The position numbers and the translations under genes are program-made. Positions 9,456 to 19,367 of a stretch of DNA of 64,000 nucleotides are shown one piece after another. Each line of letters starts with the position of its first letter. Positions within the stretch are counted from its first letter, which is position 1. Source of the stretch: Peptostreptococcaceae bacterium (GTDB lineage: Bacteria; Bacillota; Clostridia; Peptostreptococcales; Peptostreptococcaceae). The DNA lies in contig JAOARY010000064.1 in NCBI GenBank assembly GCA_025210335.1, positions 1 to 64,000 of the forward strand, written 5' to 3'. The notes beneath the pieces were generated by a model. It worked only from the letters and a program-made list of their open reading frames with translations. It ran no database searches and was not told the DNA's origin.

Positions 9456-10439
9456 CTATTTACTAAATAGATGGCATGCTGCAAAATGACCCTTTGAAAC
9501 TTCAAGCAGTATAGGTTCAACTTCTGCACATTTTTTCATCGCATATTTACATCTTGTTCTAAATCTACATCCAGAAGGTGGATTTAATGGACTTGGAACA
9601 TCTCCTTCTAAAACCTCTCTGTGTTCTAAAGATGCCTTTGGATCAGGAACTGGTATTGATGATAATAAAGCCTTCGTATAAGGATGTTGTGGTTTTTCAT
9701 AAAGTTCATCACATTCTGCAATTTCAACTAATTTACCCAAATACATAACACCAACTCTATTTGATATATGTCTAACCATCGATAAATCATGTGCTATAAA
9801 TAGATAAGTAAGACCAAGTTCATTTTGTAAATCTTCCATCATATTCACAACCTGCGCTTGAATAGAAACATCAAGTGCCGATATAGGTTCATCAGCTATT
9901 ATAAATTCTGGTTCAACAGCCAAAGCTCTAGCTATACCAATTCTTTGTCTTTGTCCACCAGAAAATTCATGTGGATATCTATTTGCATGACCTTGATTTA
10001 GTCCAACTTTTTCAAGTAAATATTTAATTCTATCCATTCTTTCTTTTCCACTTGCTATATTATGAATATCTAACGGCTCTCCAATTATATCTCCAACTGT
10101 CATTCTTGAATTTAATGATGCATATGGATCTTGGAAAATCATTTGTATTTTTTTTCTAAATGGTATTATTTCTTTTTGACTAAGTCCACCTATTTCTGCA
10201 TCTTTAAATATAATCTCACCAGAAGTAGGCTCATAAAGTCTTATTATAGTTCTCCCAGTTGTAGATTTTCCACAACCAGATTCTCCAACCAAACCTAAAG
10301 TTTCACCTTTTTTTATGAAAAAACTAACATCATCAACAGCTTTTACATGTTGAGTATTTCCACCAAAAAAACCTTTTTTAACGGGAAAATATTTTTTTAA
10401 ATTTTTGACTTCTAATAAAATATCATCTTTTTTAGCCAT
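9456..10439 (-). CDS. oppF: Oligopeptide ABC transporter ATP-binding protein OppF
   Basis: About 327 residues, one of two cytoplasmic ATPases that power the Opp permease. It has Walker [12 protein letters not shown], the Q-loop [10 protein letters not shown], the ABC signature [15 protein letters not shown], Walker [13 protein letters not shown], and the oligopeptide-transporter C-terminal extension with clustered cysteines ([15 protein letters not shown]). In related proteins those cysteines bind an iron-sulfur cluster. The start is taken as the ATG at 10439, which has AAGGGGGA 7 bases upstream inside the end of oppD, giving an 8-base overlap. The longer frame from 10460 places its ATG upstream of that site. 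Confidence 0.95.
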   Translation of the reverse strand: MAKKDDILLEVKNLKKYFPVKKGFFGGNTQHVKAVDDVSFFIKKGETLGLVGESGCGKSTTGRTIIRLYEPTSGEIIFKDAEIGGLSQKEIIPFRKKIQMIFQDPYASLNSRMTVGDIIGEPLDIHNIASGKERMDRIKYLLEKVGLNQGHANRYPHEFSGGQRQRIGIARALAVEPEFIIADEPISALDVSIQAQVVNMMEDLQNELGLTYLFIAHDLSMVRHISNRVGVMYLGKLVEIAECDELYEKPQHPYTKALLSSIPVPDPKASLEHREVLEGDVPSPLNPPSGCRFRTRCKYAMKKCAEVEPILLEVSKGHFAACHLFSK

Positions 10440-11457
10440 TAGTACTTCCCCCTTTTCCATTTATCTCCTCTACAATAGGTGCATTTTCATGTAATAACCA
10501 ACATAAAGATCTTTGAGTCTTTGATATTTGTGTATATTTTGGCATTTGTTGAGTACATACTTTCATAGCATACTCACATCTAGCAGCAAACGGACATCCA
10601 ACTGGTGGTTTTAATAAATCTGGTGGTGAACCAGGAATAGGTATTAATCTTTCCTTATTCTTTTTATCAGTAAGCTTTGGAACAGATTTTAAAAGTCCTA
10701 ATGTATAAGGATGCTTTGGATTATAAAAAATTTCTTCTGAAGTTCCTTCTTCTAAGATTATTCCACCATACATAACAATTATCCTACTACAAACATCTGC
10801 AACAACACCTAAATCATGAGTTATAAGTATAATAGATGTTTGTAATCTATCTTTTAAACCCTTCATCAGTTCAAGTATTTGTGCTTGTATTGTAACATCT
10901 AAAGCAGTTGTTGGTTCGTCAGCTATCAATAGTTGTGGTTCACAAGAAAGTGCCATTGCAATCATAGCTCTTTGTCTCATACCACCTGAAAATTCATGTG
11001 GATACTGGTCTATTCTCTTTTCAGGAGAAGGAATACCAACTATTTTTAGCATTTCTATCGCTTTTTCTTTCGCCTTTGCTTTATCTAACTTTTGATGTTT
11101 TATTATAGCTTCCATAATTTGATTACCAATCGTATATACTGGATTTAATGAAGTCATAGGATCTTGAAATATCATGGATATATCATTACCTCTTATTTTT
11201 TGCATCTCTTTTTCATCTTTTTTGATAAGATTTTCTCCATTAAAGAAAATTTTTCCATCTACAATTTTTCCTGGTGATTGCAAAAGTCTCATAACAGACA
11301 TTGAGGTAACTGATTTTCCACTACCAGACTCTCCAACTATACCAAGAGTTTCTCCTTTATCTAAATGAAAACTTACTCCTCTTATAGCCTTTACTTCTCC
11401 AACATGTGTAAAAAACGAGGTTCTAAGATTTTCAACTTCTAATATTTTATCAGCCAT
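10432..11457 (-). CDS. oppD: Oligopeptide ABC transporter ATP-binding protein OppD
   Basis: A 341-residue ATPase partner of OppF. Walker A GESGSGKSVTS, Q-loop MIFQDPMTSLNP, signature FSGGMRQRAMIAMAL, Walker B LLIADEPTTALD and the C-terminal oligopeptide-transporter extension with CPFAARCEYAMKVC are all visible. The start ATG follows an AAGGAGGAA site. It lies 25 bases downstream of oppC and overlaps oppF, which is the usual oppBCDF arrangement. Confidence 0.96.
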   Translation of the reverse strand: MADKILEVENLRTSFFTHVGEVKAIRGVSFHLDKGETLGIVGESGSGKSVTSMSVMRLLQSPGKIVDGKIFFNGENLIKKDEKEMQKIRGNDISMIFQDPMTSLNPVYTIGNQIMEAIIKHQKLDKAKAKEKAIEMLKIVGIPSPEKRIDQYPHEFSGGMRQRAMIAMALSCEPQLLIADEPTTALDVTIQAQILELMKGLKDRLQTSIILITHDLGVVADVCSRIIVMYGGIILEEGTSEEIFYNPKHPYTLGLLKSVPKLTDKKNKERLIPIPGSPPDLLKPPVGCPFAARCEYAMKVCTQQMPKYTQISKTQRSLCWLLHENAPIVEEINGKGGSTNG

Positions 11458-11482
11458 GTTTCTTCCTCCTTAAAATAATATC

Positions 11483-12427
11483 TTATTTACGCATACGAGG
11501 ATCTAGTGCATCTCTTAGACCATCCCCTAAAAAGTTAAATGCAAGCATCGTTATAGATATTGCCATAGCAGGGAAGAATAATAAATACGGATAACTTCTA
11601 AGTGCACTTAGTGCATCATTTGCTAATGTTCCCCAAGATGCCATTGGAGCAGAAACCCCTATACCTATAAATGATAAAAATGCTTCAGTAAAAATAGCTG
11701 ATGGTATTGACATTGTAAGTGTAATTATAATAGGACCCATTGCATTTGGTATTAGATGTCTTAATAATATTCTAAAATCACTAGCACCTAAAGTCTTAGC
11801 AGCCAAAACATACTCTTGTTCTTTTAAAGTAAGCATCTGCCCTCTAACAATCCTAGCCATAGGAATCCAATATATTGATCCAATTGCAATCAAAATACTC
11901 TTTAGACCACTTTCACCAATAACCACCATTATAAGTATAACGTAAAGTGTAAGAGGAATTGTATATAAAATATCTATAATTCTCATCATTATATTATCAA
12001 CCTTGCCACCAAGGTAACCTGAAACTCCACCATATAAAACACCAACTAAAAGATTTATTAACGAAGCTGCAAAACCTATTATCAAAGATATTCTCGCTCC
12101 ATAAATAACTCTTATAAATAAATCTCTTCCAAGATCATCTGTTCCAAACCAATGGTCAGAATTTGGAGGCTGTACAGCTTCCATAAGATTTTGATCTGAA
12201 TATGAGTATTTAGATAAATAAGGTCCAAAAATCGCAATCAAAGTTAGGAATATCAAAAATATAAGACCACCCATAGCAACTTTATTACCCTTTAATCTTC
12301 TCCATACATCTTGCCAATATGTCATTGACGGTCTTGCTATTGTTTCTAAATCTCTATTATCTTTATCTAATGCCTCAAATAAAGATTTATCTATATTATT
12401 ATTTTTACTCATCTTTATATTTTCCAT
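11483..12427 (-). CDS. oppC: Oligopeptide ABC transporter permease OppC
   Basis: About 314 residues. It has a cytoplasmic N-terminal stretch, then about six membrane segments, with the binding-protein-dependent transport EAA motif near LAAKTLGASDFRILLRHLIPNA, where the permease docks on the ATPases. The N-terminal OppC extension (RRLKGNKVAMGG) before the first membrane segment is typical. The ATG at 12427 has AAGGAGGGG just upstream and is preferred over an upstream in-frame ATG that precedes this site. It follows oppB by a few bases. Confidence 0.95.
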   Translation of the reverse strand: MENIKMSKNNNIDKSLFEALDKDNRDLETIARPSMTYWQDVWRRLKGNKVAMGGLIFLIFLTLIAIFGPYLSKYSYSDQNLMEAVQPPNSDHWFGTDDLGRDLFIRVIYGARISLIIGFAASLINLLVGVLYGGVSGYLGGKVDNIMMRIIDILYTIPLTLYVILIMVVIGESGLKSILIAIGSIYWIPMARIVRGQMLTLKEQEYVLAAKTLGASDFRILLRHLIPNAMGPIIITLTMSIPSAIFTEAFLSFIGIGVSAPMASWGTLANDALSALRSYPYLLFFPAMAISITMLAFNFLGDGLRDALDPRMRK

Positions 12428-12440
12428 ACAACACCCCTCC

Positions 12441-13361
12441 TTAATCATGGAATTTTATTCTAGGATCTATAAATACATATAATATATCAACTATAAGCAT
12501 CATACTTACTAAGAATATTGAATAAAATATAGTAACTCCCATTATAACTGTATAATCTCTATTGCTTATACTCTCAACAAAAAATCTACCCAAACCTGGA
12601 ACTGCAAAAACTTTTTCTACAACAAATGAACCTGTCATTATTGCAGCTACAAGAGGTCCAACATATGTTACAACTGGAATAAGTGCATTTTTAAGAGCAT
12701 GTTTGAATATTACAATGCCTTCACTAAGTCCTTTTGCTCTAGCAGTTCTTATATAATCTTGTGATATAACTTCTAACATCGATGATCTTGTAAGTCTTGC
12801 AACAAAAGCCATTGAATAAGCTGCTAATGCAATACTTGGCATTATCATATGTTTATAGGTTCCCCATCTTGCTGTTGGTAACCATTGTAACTTAAGTCCA
12901 AATACATATATTAAAAGTGTAGCTATAACAAAACTCGGGACGGCAACTCCTACTATTGCAAAAAACATTACTGCTCCATCCATCCATGTCCCTTGCTTTA
13001 ATGCAGAAATAACACCAATTGGTACACCTATTGTAAGTATTAATAATGTTGCTATAAGTCCTAATTTAGCTGAAGCAGGAAATGAATTTTTTATTATGTC
13101 ATTAACACTTTGACCTTTCATTTTAAAAGAAGGTCCTAATTCCCATTTAGTAACTGATACTAAATAATCCGTATATTGTTTCCATAAAGGATCATCTAAA
13201 TGATATTTTTCCATAAGTGCTTGTTCTATTTCTTTTGGTAATTTCTTTTCACCTGTGAATGGTCCACCAGGAATAGAATGCATTAAGAAAAAAGTTATTG
13301 TTATAATTAAAAATAATGTAACTACCATAGAAAATAATCTTTTAAGTATAAAATTCCCCAC
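12441..13361 (-). CDS. oppB: Oligopeptide ABC transporter permease OppB
   Basis: About 306 residues, the first gene of oppBCDF. It opens with the typical RLFSMVVTLFLIITITFFLMHSIPGG-like first membrane segment and contains the EAA loop with RTARAKGLSEG before the last membrane spans. The sequence AAAGGAG is directly next to a GTG at 13370 but ideally spaced, 8 bases, from the in-frame GTG at 13361, so the latter is the likely start. A wide non-coding region of about 470 bases upstream should carry the operon promoter. Confidence 0.95.
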   Translation of the reverse strand: MGNFILKRLFSMVVTLFLIITITFFLMHSIPGGPFTGEKKLPKEIEQALMEKYHLDDPLWKQYTDYLVSVTKWELGPSFKMKGQSVNDIIKNSFPASAKLGLIATLLILTIGVPIGVISALKQGTWMDGAVMFFAIVGVAVPSFVIATLLIYVFGLKLQWLPTARWGTYKHMIMPSIALAAYSMAFVARLTRSSMLEVISQDYIRTARAKGLSEGIVIFKHALKNALIPVVTYVGPLVAAIMTGSFVVEKVFAVPGLGRFFVESISNRDYTVIMGVTIFYSIFLVSMMLIVDILYVFIDPRIKFHD

Positions 13362-13370
13362 AATTCTCAC

Positions 13371-13830
13371 TCCTTTTTTTAATTTAATACAATAAAGTTT
13401 TTATTAAAATTTCAAAAAAATGAAATTTGTTATTTTTTTATTGCATCTTTTTTATATATAATATCCAAAAGATATAGCTGTTTCAACATATTGGAATTTA
13501 TTAACTTGTTAAATTTTTTTAATATTTTTTAATATTTCTTAACATTTAATTATAAGACCGGCTTATTTGAACAATAATAAAACTTTAACTGTTTTAACAT
13601 TTTCCCTAAGAATTAATTTCTCTTTACTTTTTAAGGTTTTTATAATTATGATTATACATATAGCTTTTTTTATATATATAATCTGAATTTTGAAATCTTT
13701 TTTTTTGCAATTGCAATTTTCAAAATAGATGCTTTTTTAACAAAAAAAATAATAGATTTACCTAAAATTTTGCTGCTTAAACAACTAAATTTTGCTCAAT
13801 CTATTATTTTTTATGATTTTTTTTATATAT
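13371..13830. other. Intergenic region upstream of oppB
   Basis: A 460-base AT-rich gap. Next to oppB it should hold the opp promoter; a TTGAAA occurs 60-70 bases upstream of oppB on the minus strand, but its -10 partner is poor. The middle contains a nested inverted repeat (about 13688-13727) with outer arms ATTTTGAAA and TTTCAAAAT around the palindrome TTGCAATTGCAA. The far end holds the terminator of the isochorismatase-like gene. No small gene was seen. Confidence 0.55.
13742..13812 (-). terminator. Terminator after the isochorismatase-like gene
   Basis: Long inverted repeat with outer arms AATAATAGATT and AATCTATTATT and an inner AAAATTT/AAATTTT pairing. On the minus strand it ends in a run of eight T. 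It starts about 20 bases after the stop codon at 13831. Confidence 0.7.
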
Positions 13831-14373
13831 TTATTTCACTATATTTGAAATTGCTTTAAATTCATCGGCTTTAGATGTTTGACAAAGTTCAAATAATAAT
13901 GATTCCACTGTAGTTATTAAAGCTCCTTCTGCTATAGCTCTATATATAGCAACTTCCTTATCATTTTTATTTCTTGAAGACACACAATCTTCAACAATTA
14001 TAGGAATTAAACCAACTGAAGCCACATCTACTACAGTTTGTAAAACGCAAACATGAGATTCTATTCCTACAAGGATTATATTTGTCTTTTTAGATTCTTT
14101 TATATATTTTAATATTTCTTCATCATAAAGGCAGCTAAAGCTTGTTTTTTCAAAATGAGGATCATCCTTTAACATTGTTTTAAATGGCTCTATAGTGTCT
14201 TTTAATCCTTTTTTATACTGTTCTGTAACAATTATATCTACACCTAATACTTTTATTCCTTTAACAAATTTAGTTAAGTTTTCTTTTAATTTTTTATTCT
14301 TGTATATATGTGGCATCAATTTTTCCTGTACATCAATAAATATAATTAGTGAATCTTCTTTTTTTATTCTCAT
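13831..14373 (-). CDS. Isochorismatase-family cysteine hydrolase
   Basis: A 180-residue protein of the nicotinamidase/isochorismatase-like fold. The catalytic triad is visible as Asp14 (FIDVQ), Lys76 (KTSFSC) and Cys109 (GIESHVCVLQT), with the cis-peptide neighbourhood GIESH. These proteins hydrolyse small amides or vinyl ethers; this sub-type (YcaC-like, short) often has no known substrate. The metal-binding Asp/His set of true nicotinamidases is not evident, so I do not call it pncA although NAD genes lie at the far end of the window. It follows the diguanylate cyclase gene by 20 bases and has an AGGAGGG site. Confidence 0.88.
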   Translation of the reverse strand: MRIKKEDSLIIFIDVQEKLMPHIYKNKKLKENLTKFVKGIKVLGVDIIVTEQYKKGLKDTIEPFKTMLKDDPHFEKTSFSCLYDEEILKYIKESKKTNIILVGIESHVCVLQTVVDVASVGLIPIIVEDCVSSRNKNDKEVAIYRAIAEGALITTVESLLFELCQTSKADEFKAISNIVK

Positions 14374-14393
14374 AATAAAACCCTCCTAATAAT

Positions 14394-15914
14394 CTACTCA
14401 TATATTTTAAAATCATTTTTTCCCTTTGATTTTACCAAATACATCATATCATCTGCAATCCTAATAATTTCATCAATATCCTCACTGTGATTTGGATATA
14501 TGGAAACACCTACACTTATACCAACTTTACATTTTTTTTCTTCTATCATCATTTCCTCACTGATACTATTTATTATCCTCAAACAAATATTTTCTATATC
14601 TTTAATCTTTGTATCCATCATTATTATTGTAAATTCATCTCCACCCATTCTAGATACAAAATCTTTCTCTTTAACACTATTAAGAAGTTTATTTGAAACA
14701 ATTTTTAAAACTTCATCACCAATATGATGTCCAAATGTGTCATTTATAGCCTTAAATCCATCCAAATCTAGAAACAATAAAGAAAATGATTTTTTTTCCT
14801 CAATTCTCTTTTCTAATTCTCTATTAAAATATTCTCTATTTGGAATCTTTGTCAAAGTATCATAAAGTGCTAAATTTTTTAATTTATTATTATATATTTT
14901 TCTTAATAGATATTCTTTTAAAGCATAGAAAATTAATATTGACACTATAAAAATAATTATGCCAATAGCAATAATATAAAATCTACTTATATCATAGACC
15001 TTTTCTTGAATTAATTCCTTTTTATTTGTATATAATAAATATAAATTATAATCAAAATTTCTACTTCTTATTTTCTTATATACATATAAGTCGCCATTTT
15101 TAGATATATATTTTCCATTTCCTCCATCAAATACAATCCTATTCCATAAATCTTCATTTTTTCTTTCAAGACTTATATTATCTTTATCTTCAAATAAAAA
15201 ACCAAATTCATTAGATCTTTTTATTGAATATATATAATGACCTTTTTTATCTAAAAATTCCATATATCCAAACTCACTTTGAGATTCTTTGGCAATTCTT
15301 CTTATTATTTCATTTAGATTATATGTTATGGATATAATTTCTTCCACCTTTTGATTTGCATACACCTTTATATAGAATTTAATAATAGGTCTATATGGTA
15401 TTTCAACCATTCTCTTTTCAACACTTAAAGATATTTGTGAAATATATATATCATTTTTTGAATTTAAAAATTCTAAAAACCATTTTTTCTTAGAAAAATC
15501 TCTTAAATCATCATCTGTTATAAATTCTGGTCTACTATAATTATTTAATCGAATTCTCTCTATTCCAGAAGGTTCTATTACACTAAATTCATCATAATAA
15601 ACTCTATTTTCCGCAAATTTTTTTGATATAATTTGTAAATCTAAAGCTTCAAGAGATTGGTTATCTTTATATTCTTCATAAACATCTCTTAAAAAAGATA
15701 TATCATTATTTACATATGACAATCTATTTTCAGCAAATGAATTTATATTATTTAAACTAAGAAGTTCTGCATTTGATATCTCGTTATACACTTCATTTTC
15801 GTTGTATTTTATAATGGCATTGGATATTAGAACCATCATAATAATAGCAATTGAAAATATTATAAATTTTAATTTAAAAAAATTCGTATCACGTTGTCTG
15901 TCGAAACTATCCAT
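14394..15914 (-). CDS. Membrane-bound diguanylate cyclase with periplasmic-type sensor domain
   Basis: About 506 residues. A first membrane segment (about 20-40) is followed by a 270-residue extracellular region with a Cache-like look, a second membrane segment (about 310-335) and a C-terminal GGDEF domain (about 350-505). The GGDEF motif is intact (SRMGGDEFTII), preceded by FLDLDGFKAINDTFGH, so it should synthesise cyclic-di-GMP from GTP. No RxxD inhibitory site is obvious five residues before the motif. Two ATGs in tandem follow GAGGAGA; the second, at 15914, has better spacing. The isochorismatase-like gene follows closely and may be co-transcribed. The signal sensed is unknown. Confidence 0.9.
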   Translation of the reverse strand: MDSFDRQRDTNFFKLKFIIFSIAIIMMVLISNAIIKYNENEVYNEISNAELLSLNNINSFAENRLSYVNNDISFLRDVYEEYKDNQSLEALDLQIISKKFAENRVYYDEFSVIEPSGIERIRLNNYSRPEFITDDDLRDFSKKKWFLEFLNSKNDIYISQISLSVEKRMVEIPYRPIIKFYIKVYANQKVEEIISITYNLNEIIRRIAKESQSEFGYMEFLDKKGHYIYSIKRSNEFGFLFEDKDNISLERKNEDLWNRIVFDGGNGKYISKNGDLYVYKKIRSRNFDYNLYLLYTNKKELIQEKVYDISRFYIIAIGIIIFIVSILIFYALKEYLLRKIYNNKLKNLALYDTLTKIPNREYFNRELEKRIEEKKSFSLLFLDLDGFKAINDTFGHHIGDEVLKIVSNKLLNSVKEKDFVSRMGGDEFTIIMMDTKIKDIENICLRIINSISEEMMIEEKKCKVGISVGVSIYPNHSEDIDEIIRIADDMMYLVKSKGKNDFKIYE

Positions 15915-15996
15915 CATAAATCTCCTCAATTTATTATATTCTTACTCTTTATAATTCCCTTTTTATATTTTTTTAAACTAATCTTAAAATATAAAA

Positions 15997-16051
15997 ATAC
16001 TCTTCTTTTAGCATATAAATTTTTCAATTCACCAACTATAAGAAGAGTATT
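15997..16051 (-). terminator. Terminator of the gatCAB operon
   Basis: A 12-bp perfect inverted repeat (AATACTCTTCTT and AAGAAGAGTATT) is followed on the minus strand by TTTTTATATTTT. It lies about 27 bases past the gatB stop codon. Confidence 0.8.
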
Positions 16052-16077
16052 AAATAATTAAAAATATTTTTTTATTT

Positions 16078-17508
16078 TTATAAACTATCTAGAATTTCTT
16101 TTAATAATTTATTTACAATTTGAGGATTAGCTTTTCCTCTTGAAGCTTTCATAACTTGTCCTACTAGGAAACCAAAAGCTCTATCTTTACCATTTTTATA
16201 ATCATTTATAGAAGCTTCATTTTGGTCTAAAACAGCTTGAACCATTTGTTTGATTTCACTTTCATCACCAACTTGTAATAGTCCATCTTCTTTTACTATA
16301 TCCATCGGCTTTTTACCATCTTCAAACATTTTTCTAAATACTTTTTTACCAGCATTATTATTTATTTTAGAATCACTAATAAGCTTTAATAATTCTATAA
16401 AATCTTGTTTAGTAAATTTAAGTTCATCTAAAGAAATTTCTTCATCCTTAGTTCTTCTTAAAAGCTCAGTCATAATCCAGTTACTAACTAATTTTTTATT
16501 ATCAATAGCTTTTGCAATATCTTCAAAATAAGATGAGATTTCTTTTGAAGATGTTAATACCTTAGCATCATATTCAGGTATTTGATAATCTTTAATAAAT
16601 CTTTGTCTTTTTTCATCTGGAAGTTCTTCTAAATTATTTTTTATATTAGCTATATCCTCATCTGTTAAAGATATATCTACAATATCAGGTTCAGGGAAAT
16701 ATCTATAATCTTGAACATTTTCTTTACTTCTCATAAGAATAGTTTCTTGCTTTTCTTCATCCCATCTTCTTGTTTCTTTTTTAGTATTTAATCCTTCATC
16801 TAATAATTTTGAATGTCTTTTTTGTTCAAATTCTAAAGCCTTTACTGCATTTCTAAATGAATTTAGATTTTTTAATTCAGATATATTAGTTTTAGTATTT
16901 TCATCTTTTTTCATATTAATATTAACATCACATCTTAACGAACCTTGTTCCATCTTAACATCCGATATTCCTAAGAATAATAATGTTTCCTTTAATTTTT
17001 CTAAAAATGCTTGTGCTTCATAAGGACTGCTTATATCAGGATGTGTAACAATCTCTATAAGAGGAAGTCCCGCTCTATTATAATCAAGTAAAGTATCTCC
17101 ATTTGGATCATGAAGAGATTTTCCAGTATCCTCTTCTATGTGAATTCTTTGAATTCTTATTCTTTTCTTTTCTTCTTTTTCATTTTCAATCTCTAAATAT
17201 CCATCATAACAAAGAGGTATATCATATTGAGATATTTGATATCCTTTTGTTAAGTCTGGATAAAAGTAATTCTTTCTATCCATTTTACAATCTTTTGCTA
17301 TATTACAATTGAAAGCAATACCTGCCATTATAGCATATTCTAAAGCTCTTTTATTTAAAACAGGTAACGACCCTGGCATTCCAAGACAAACTGGGCATGT
17401 ATTTTGATTTACCTGTCCACCAAATTCGTTTTTACAAGAACAAAACATTTTAGTATTTGTTGATAATTCTACATGTATTTCTAATCCGACTATAGTTTCA
17501 TAACTCAA
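16078..17508 (-). CDS. gatB: Asp-tRNA(Asn)/Glu-tRNA(Gln) amidotransferase subunit B
   Basis: About 476 residues. GatB is the kinase/transamidase subunit that recognises misacylated tRNA and converts Glu-tRNA(Gln) or Asp-tRNA(Asn) to the amide form with GatA and GatC. The opening YETIVGLEIHVELST, the zinc-type cysteines CSCKN...CPVC, the PGSLPVLN segment and the EQGSLRCDVNIN block are diagnostic, and the C-terminal YqeY-like domain (about 330-475) is present. A TTG at 17508 has GGAGG 8 bases upstream and yields the family-typical start; a GTG at 17523 is inside the ribosome binding site. It is the last gene of gatCAB. Confidence 0.97.
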   Translation of the reverse strand: MSYETIVGLEIHVELSTNTKMFCSCKNEFGGQVNQNTCPVCLGMPGSLPVLNKRALEYAIMAGIAFNCNIAKDCKMDRKNYFYPDLTKGYQISQYDIPLCYDGYLEIENEKEEKKRIRIQRIHIEEDTGKSLHDPNGDTLLDYNRAGLPLIEIVTHPDISSPYEAQAFLEKLKETLLFLGISDVKMEQGSLRCDVNINMKKDENTKTNISELKNLNSFRNAVKALEFEQKRHSKLLDEGLNTKKETRRWDEEKQETILMRSKENVQDYRYFPEPDIVDISLTDEDIANIKNNLEELPDEKRQRFIKDYQIPEYDAKVLTSSKEISSYFEDIAKAIDNKKLVSNWIMTELLRRTKDEEISLDELKFTKQDFIELLKLISDSKINNNAGKKVFRKMFEDGKKPMDIVKEDGLLQVGDESEIKQMVQAVLDQNEASINDYKNGKDRAFGFLVGQVMKASRGKANPQIVNKLLKEILDSL

Positions 17509-17523
17509 TTGATTCACCTCCAC

Positions 17524-18981
17524 TTACAAAGAAGCTCTTTTCTTTGTGTATTCTGTAACTTTTTCATATGCATTTGCTACTTTAAGTATTGTCTTTTCAT
17601 CAAATGCTTTACCTATTATTTGCATACCTATTGGCATATTGTTAGAATCAAATCCACAAGGTGTTGAAAGTGCTGGAAGTCCTGCAAGATTAACAGGTAT
17701 TGTACACATATCCTCTAAGTACATAGCAAGTGGATCATTTAATTTTTCTTTTAATTTAAATGCTGTATTTGGTGCTGTAGGAGATATTATAACATCATAT
17801 TTAGAAAATGCTTTTTCAAATTCTTCTTTTACTAAAGTTCTAACTTGTAAGGCTTTTTTATAATAAGCATCATAATAACCAGAAGAAAGTGCATAATTAC
17901 CAATCATTATTCTTCTTTTAACTTCTGAACCAAAGTTTTCACTTCTAGTTTTAACATACATTTCCTCTAATGTTTCAAATTCTTCTGCTCTTTTTCCAAA
18001 TCTAATTCCATCATATCTTGAAAGATTTGAACTAGCTTCACTTGGTGCTATTATATAATATGCAGATAGAGAGTATTTTAAATTAGGTAAATTAATTTCT
18101 TCAAATGTTGCACCTAAATTTTGTAACTCTATCAAAGCGTGTAAAACTGCATTTTTAACTTCTTCATCAATACCTTCTGAGAATAACTCTCTTGGTACAC
18201 CAATTTTAAGTCCTTCTATACTAGAGTCTATATCTTTTATAAAATCATTTTCGCATTCAACACTTGTACTATCCATTACGTCTTTTTTAGAAAGAACGTC
18301 TAAGACAAAAGCTGCATCCTTTGAAGTTCTTGTAAATGTACCTATTTGATCTAATGATGAACCAAATGCAACAAGACCATATCTTGAAATTCTACCATAA
18401 GTAGGTTTTAACCCAACAAGACCTGTAAATGAAGCTGGTTGTCTTACTGAACCACCAGTATCTGAACCTAGTGCATAAAAAGCTTGTCCCGCAGCCACAC
18501 AAGCAGCCGAACCACCCGAAGATCCTCCTGGCACTCTAGTTATATCCCAAGGATTTTTAGTTGCTTTAAACGCAGAATTTTCAGTTGAACCACCCATTGC
18601 AAATTCATCCATATTAGTTTTTCCAACACATATAGCATTTATATTTTTAAGTTCTTTTGTTACAAATGCATCATAAGGAGGAATAAAATCTTCAAGCATT
18701 TTTGATGCACAAGTAGTTTTTATACCTTTTGTACATATATTATCTTTTATAGCCATTGGAATTCCACTAAGCATATGTATATCTTCTCCATTTGCTATCT
18801 TTTCATCAACAATTTTAGCCTCTTTTAATGCTTCTTCTTTTGTAATAGTTATAAAAGAATCAACATCTTTTTCTACTTCATCTATTCTTTTAAAAACTTC
18901 TTTTGTAAGTTCTACACAAGAAATTTCTTTATTTCTTAATTTTTTTGATATTTCTTCTAAGCTTAAATCTAATAAATTCAT
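17524..18981 (-). CDS. gatA: Asp-tRNA(Asn)/Glu-tRNA(Gln) amidotransferase subunit A
   Basis: About 485 residues, the amidase subunit that releases ammonia from glutamine. The amidase signature is visible: the catalytic Lys in PMAIKDNICTKG, and the Gly/Ser-rich block VPGGSSGGSAACVAAG with the cis-Ser and nucleophile Ser, followed by GSDTGGSVRQPAS. Two possible ATGs exist; the one at 18981 (MNLLDLSLEEI) has GAAGGTGA upstream and matches the usual family start. The other, at 18999, overlaps the gatC stop. It lies between gatC and gatB. Confidence 0.97.
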   Translation of the reverse strand: MNLLDLSLEEISKKLRNKEISCVELTKEVFKRIDEVEKDVDSFITITKEEALKEAKIVDEKIANGEDIHMLSGIPMAIKDNICTKGIKTTCASKMLEDFIPPYDAFVTKELKNINAICVGKTNMDEFAMGGSTENSAFKATKNPWDITRVPGGSSGGSAACVAAGQAFYALGSDTGGSVRQPASFTGLVGLKPTYGRISRYGLVAFGSSLDQIGTFTRTSKDAAFVLDVLSKKDVMDSTSVECENDFIKDIDSSIEGLKIGVPRELFSEGIDEEVKNAVLHALIELQNLGATFEEINLPNLKYSLSAYYIIAPSEASSNLSRYDGIRFGKRAEEFETLEEMYVKTRSENFGSEVKRRIMIGNYALSSGYYDAYYKKALQVRTLVKEEFEKAFSKYDVIISPTAPNTAFKLKEKLNDPLAMYLEDMCTIPVNLAGLPALSTPCGFDSNNMPIGMQIIGKAFDEKTILKVANAYEKVTEYTKKRASL

Positions 18982-18998
18982 ATCTTCACCTTCTTTCA

Positions 18999-19286
18999 TT
19001 AGTCATTTAATACTTTAGGAACCTTAAAGCATCCAACTTCTTTATCATTAGCATTTGAAAGTGCTAATTCTCTATCTAAAGATTCTTTTATTTCATCCTC
19101 TCTAAATACATTCTTTGTATCATTTGGATTATAAGTTATCTTTACATCTTTTGTATCTAATTTAGTTAACTCATCTATATGACCTAATATGCTAGATAAT
19201 TTTTCCTTCATATCACTAAATTCATCTTCTTTAAATTCTAATTTAGATAAATTAGCAACATGTTTTATAGTTTCATCAGTTATCAT
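18999..19286 (-). CDS. gatC: Asp-tRNA(Asn)/Glu-tRNA(Gln) amidotransferase subunit C
   Basis: A 95-residue protein with the GatC pattern: ITDETIKHVANLSKLEF at the start, a central loop with LDTKDVKIT, and FREDE followed by LSNAND near the end. GatC wraps around GatA and stabilises the complex. It begins the gatCAB operon, with an AGGAG site before the ATG. Its end abuts the gatA start. Confidence 0.95.
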   Translation of the reverse strand: MITDETIKHVANLSKLEFKEDEFSDMKEKLSSILGHIDELTKLDTKDVKITYNPNDTKNVFREDEIKESLDRELALSNANDKEVGCFKVPKVLND

Positions 19287-19367
19287 AATAATACTCCTTT
19301 CAAATTGTATTTTAAGAATTATTCTTTTAATCTACCTTAAAATTATACATCTTTTACTATGATTTAT

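Noticed and set aside
13831..14373. Nicotinamidase (pncA)
   Set aside because: The triad is shared with all cysteine hydrolases of this fold; the nicotinamidase zinc ligands are not evident.
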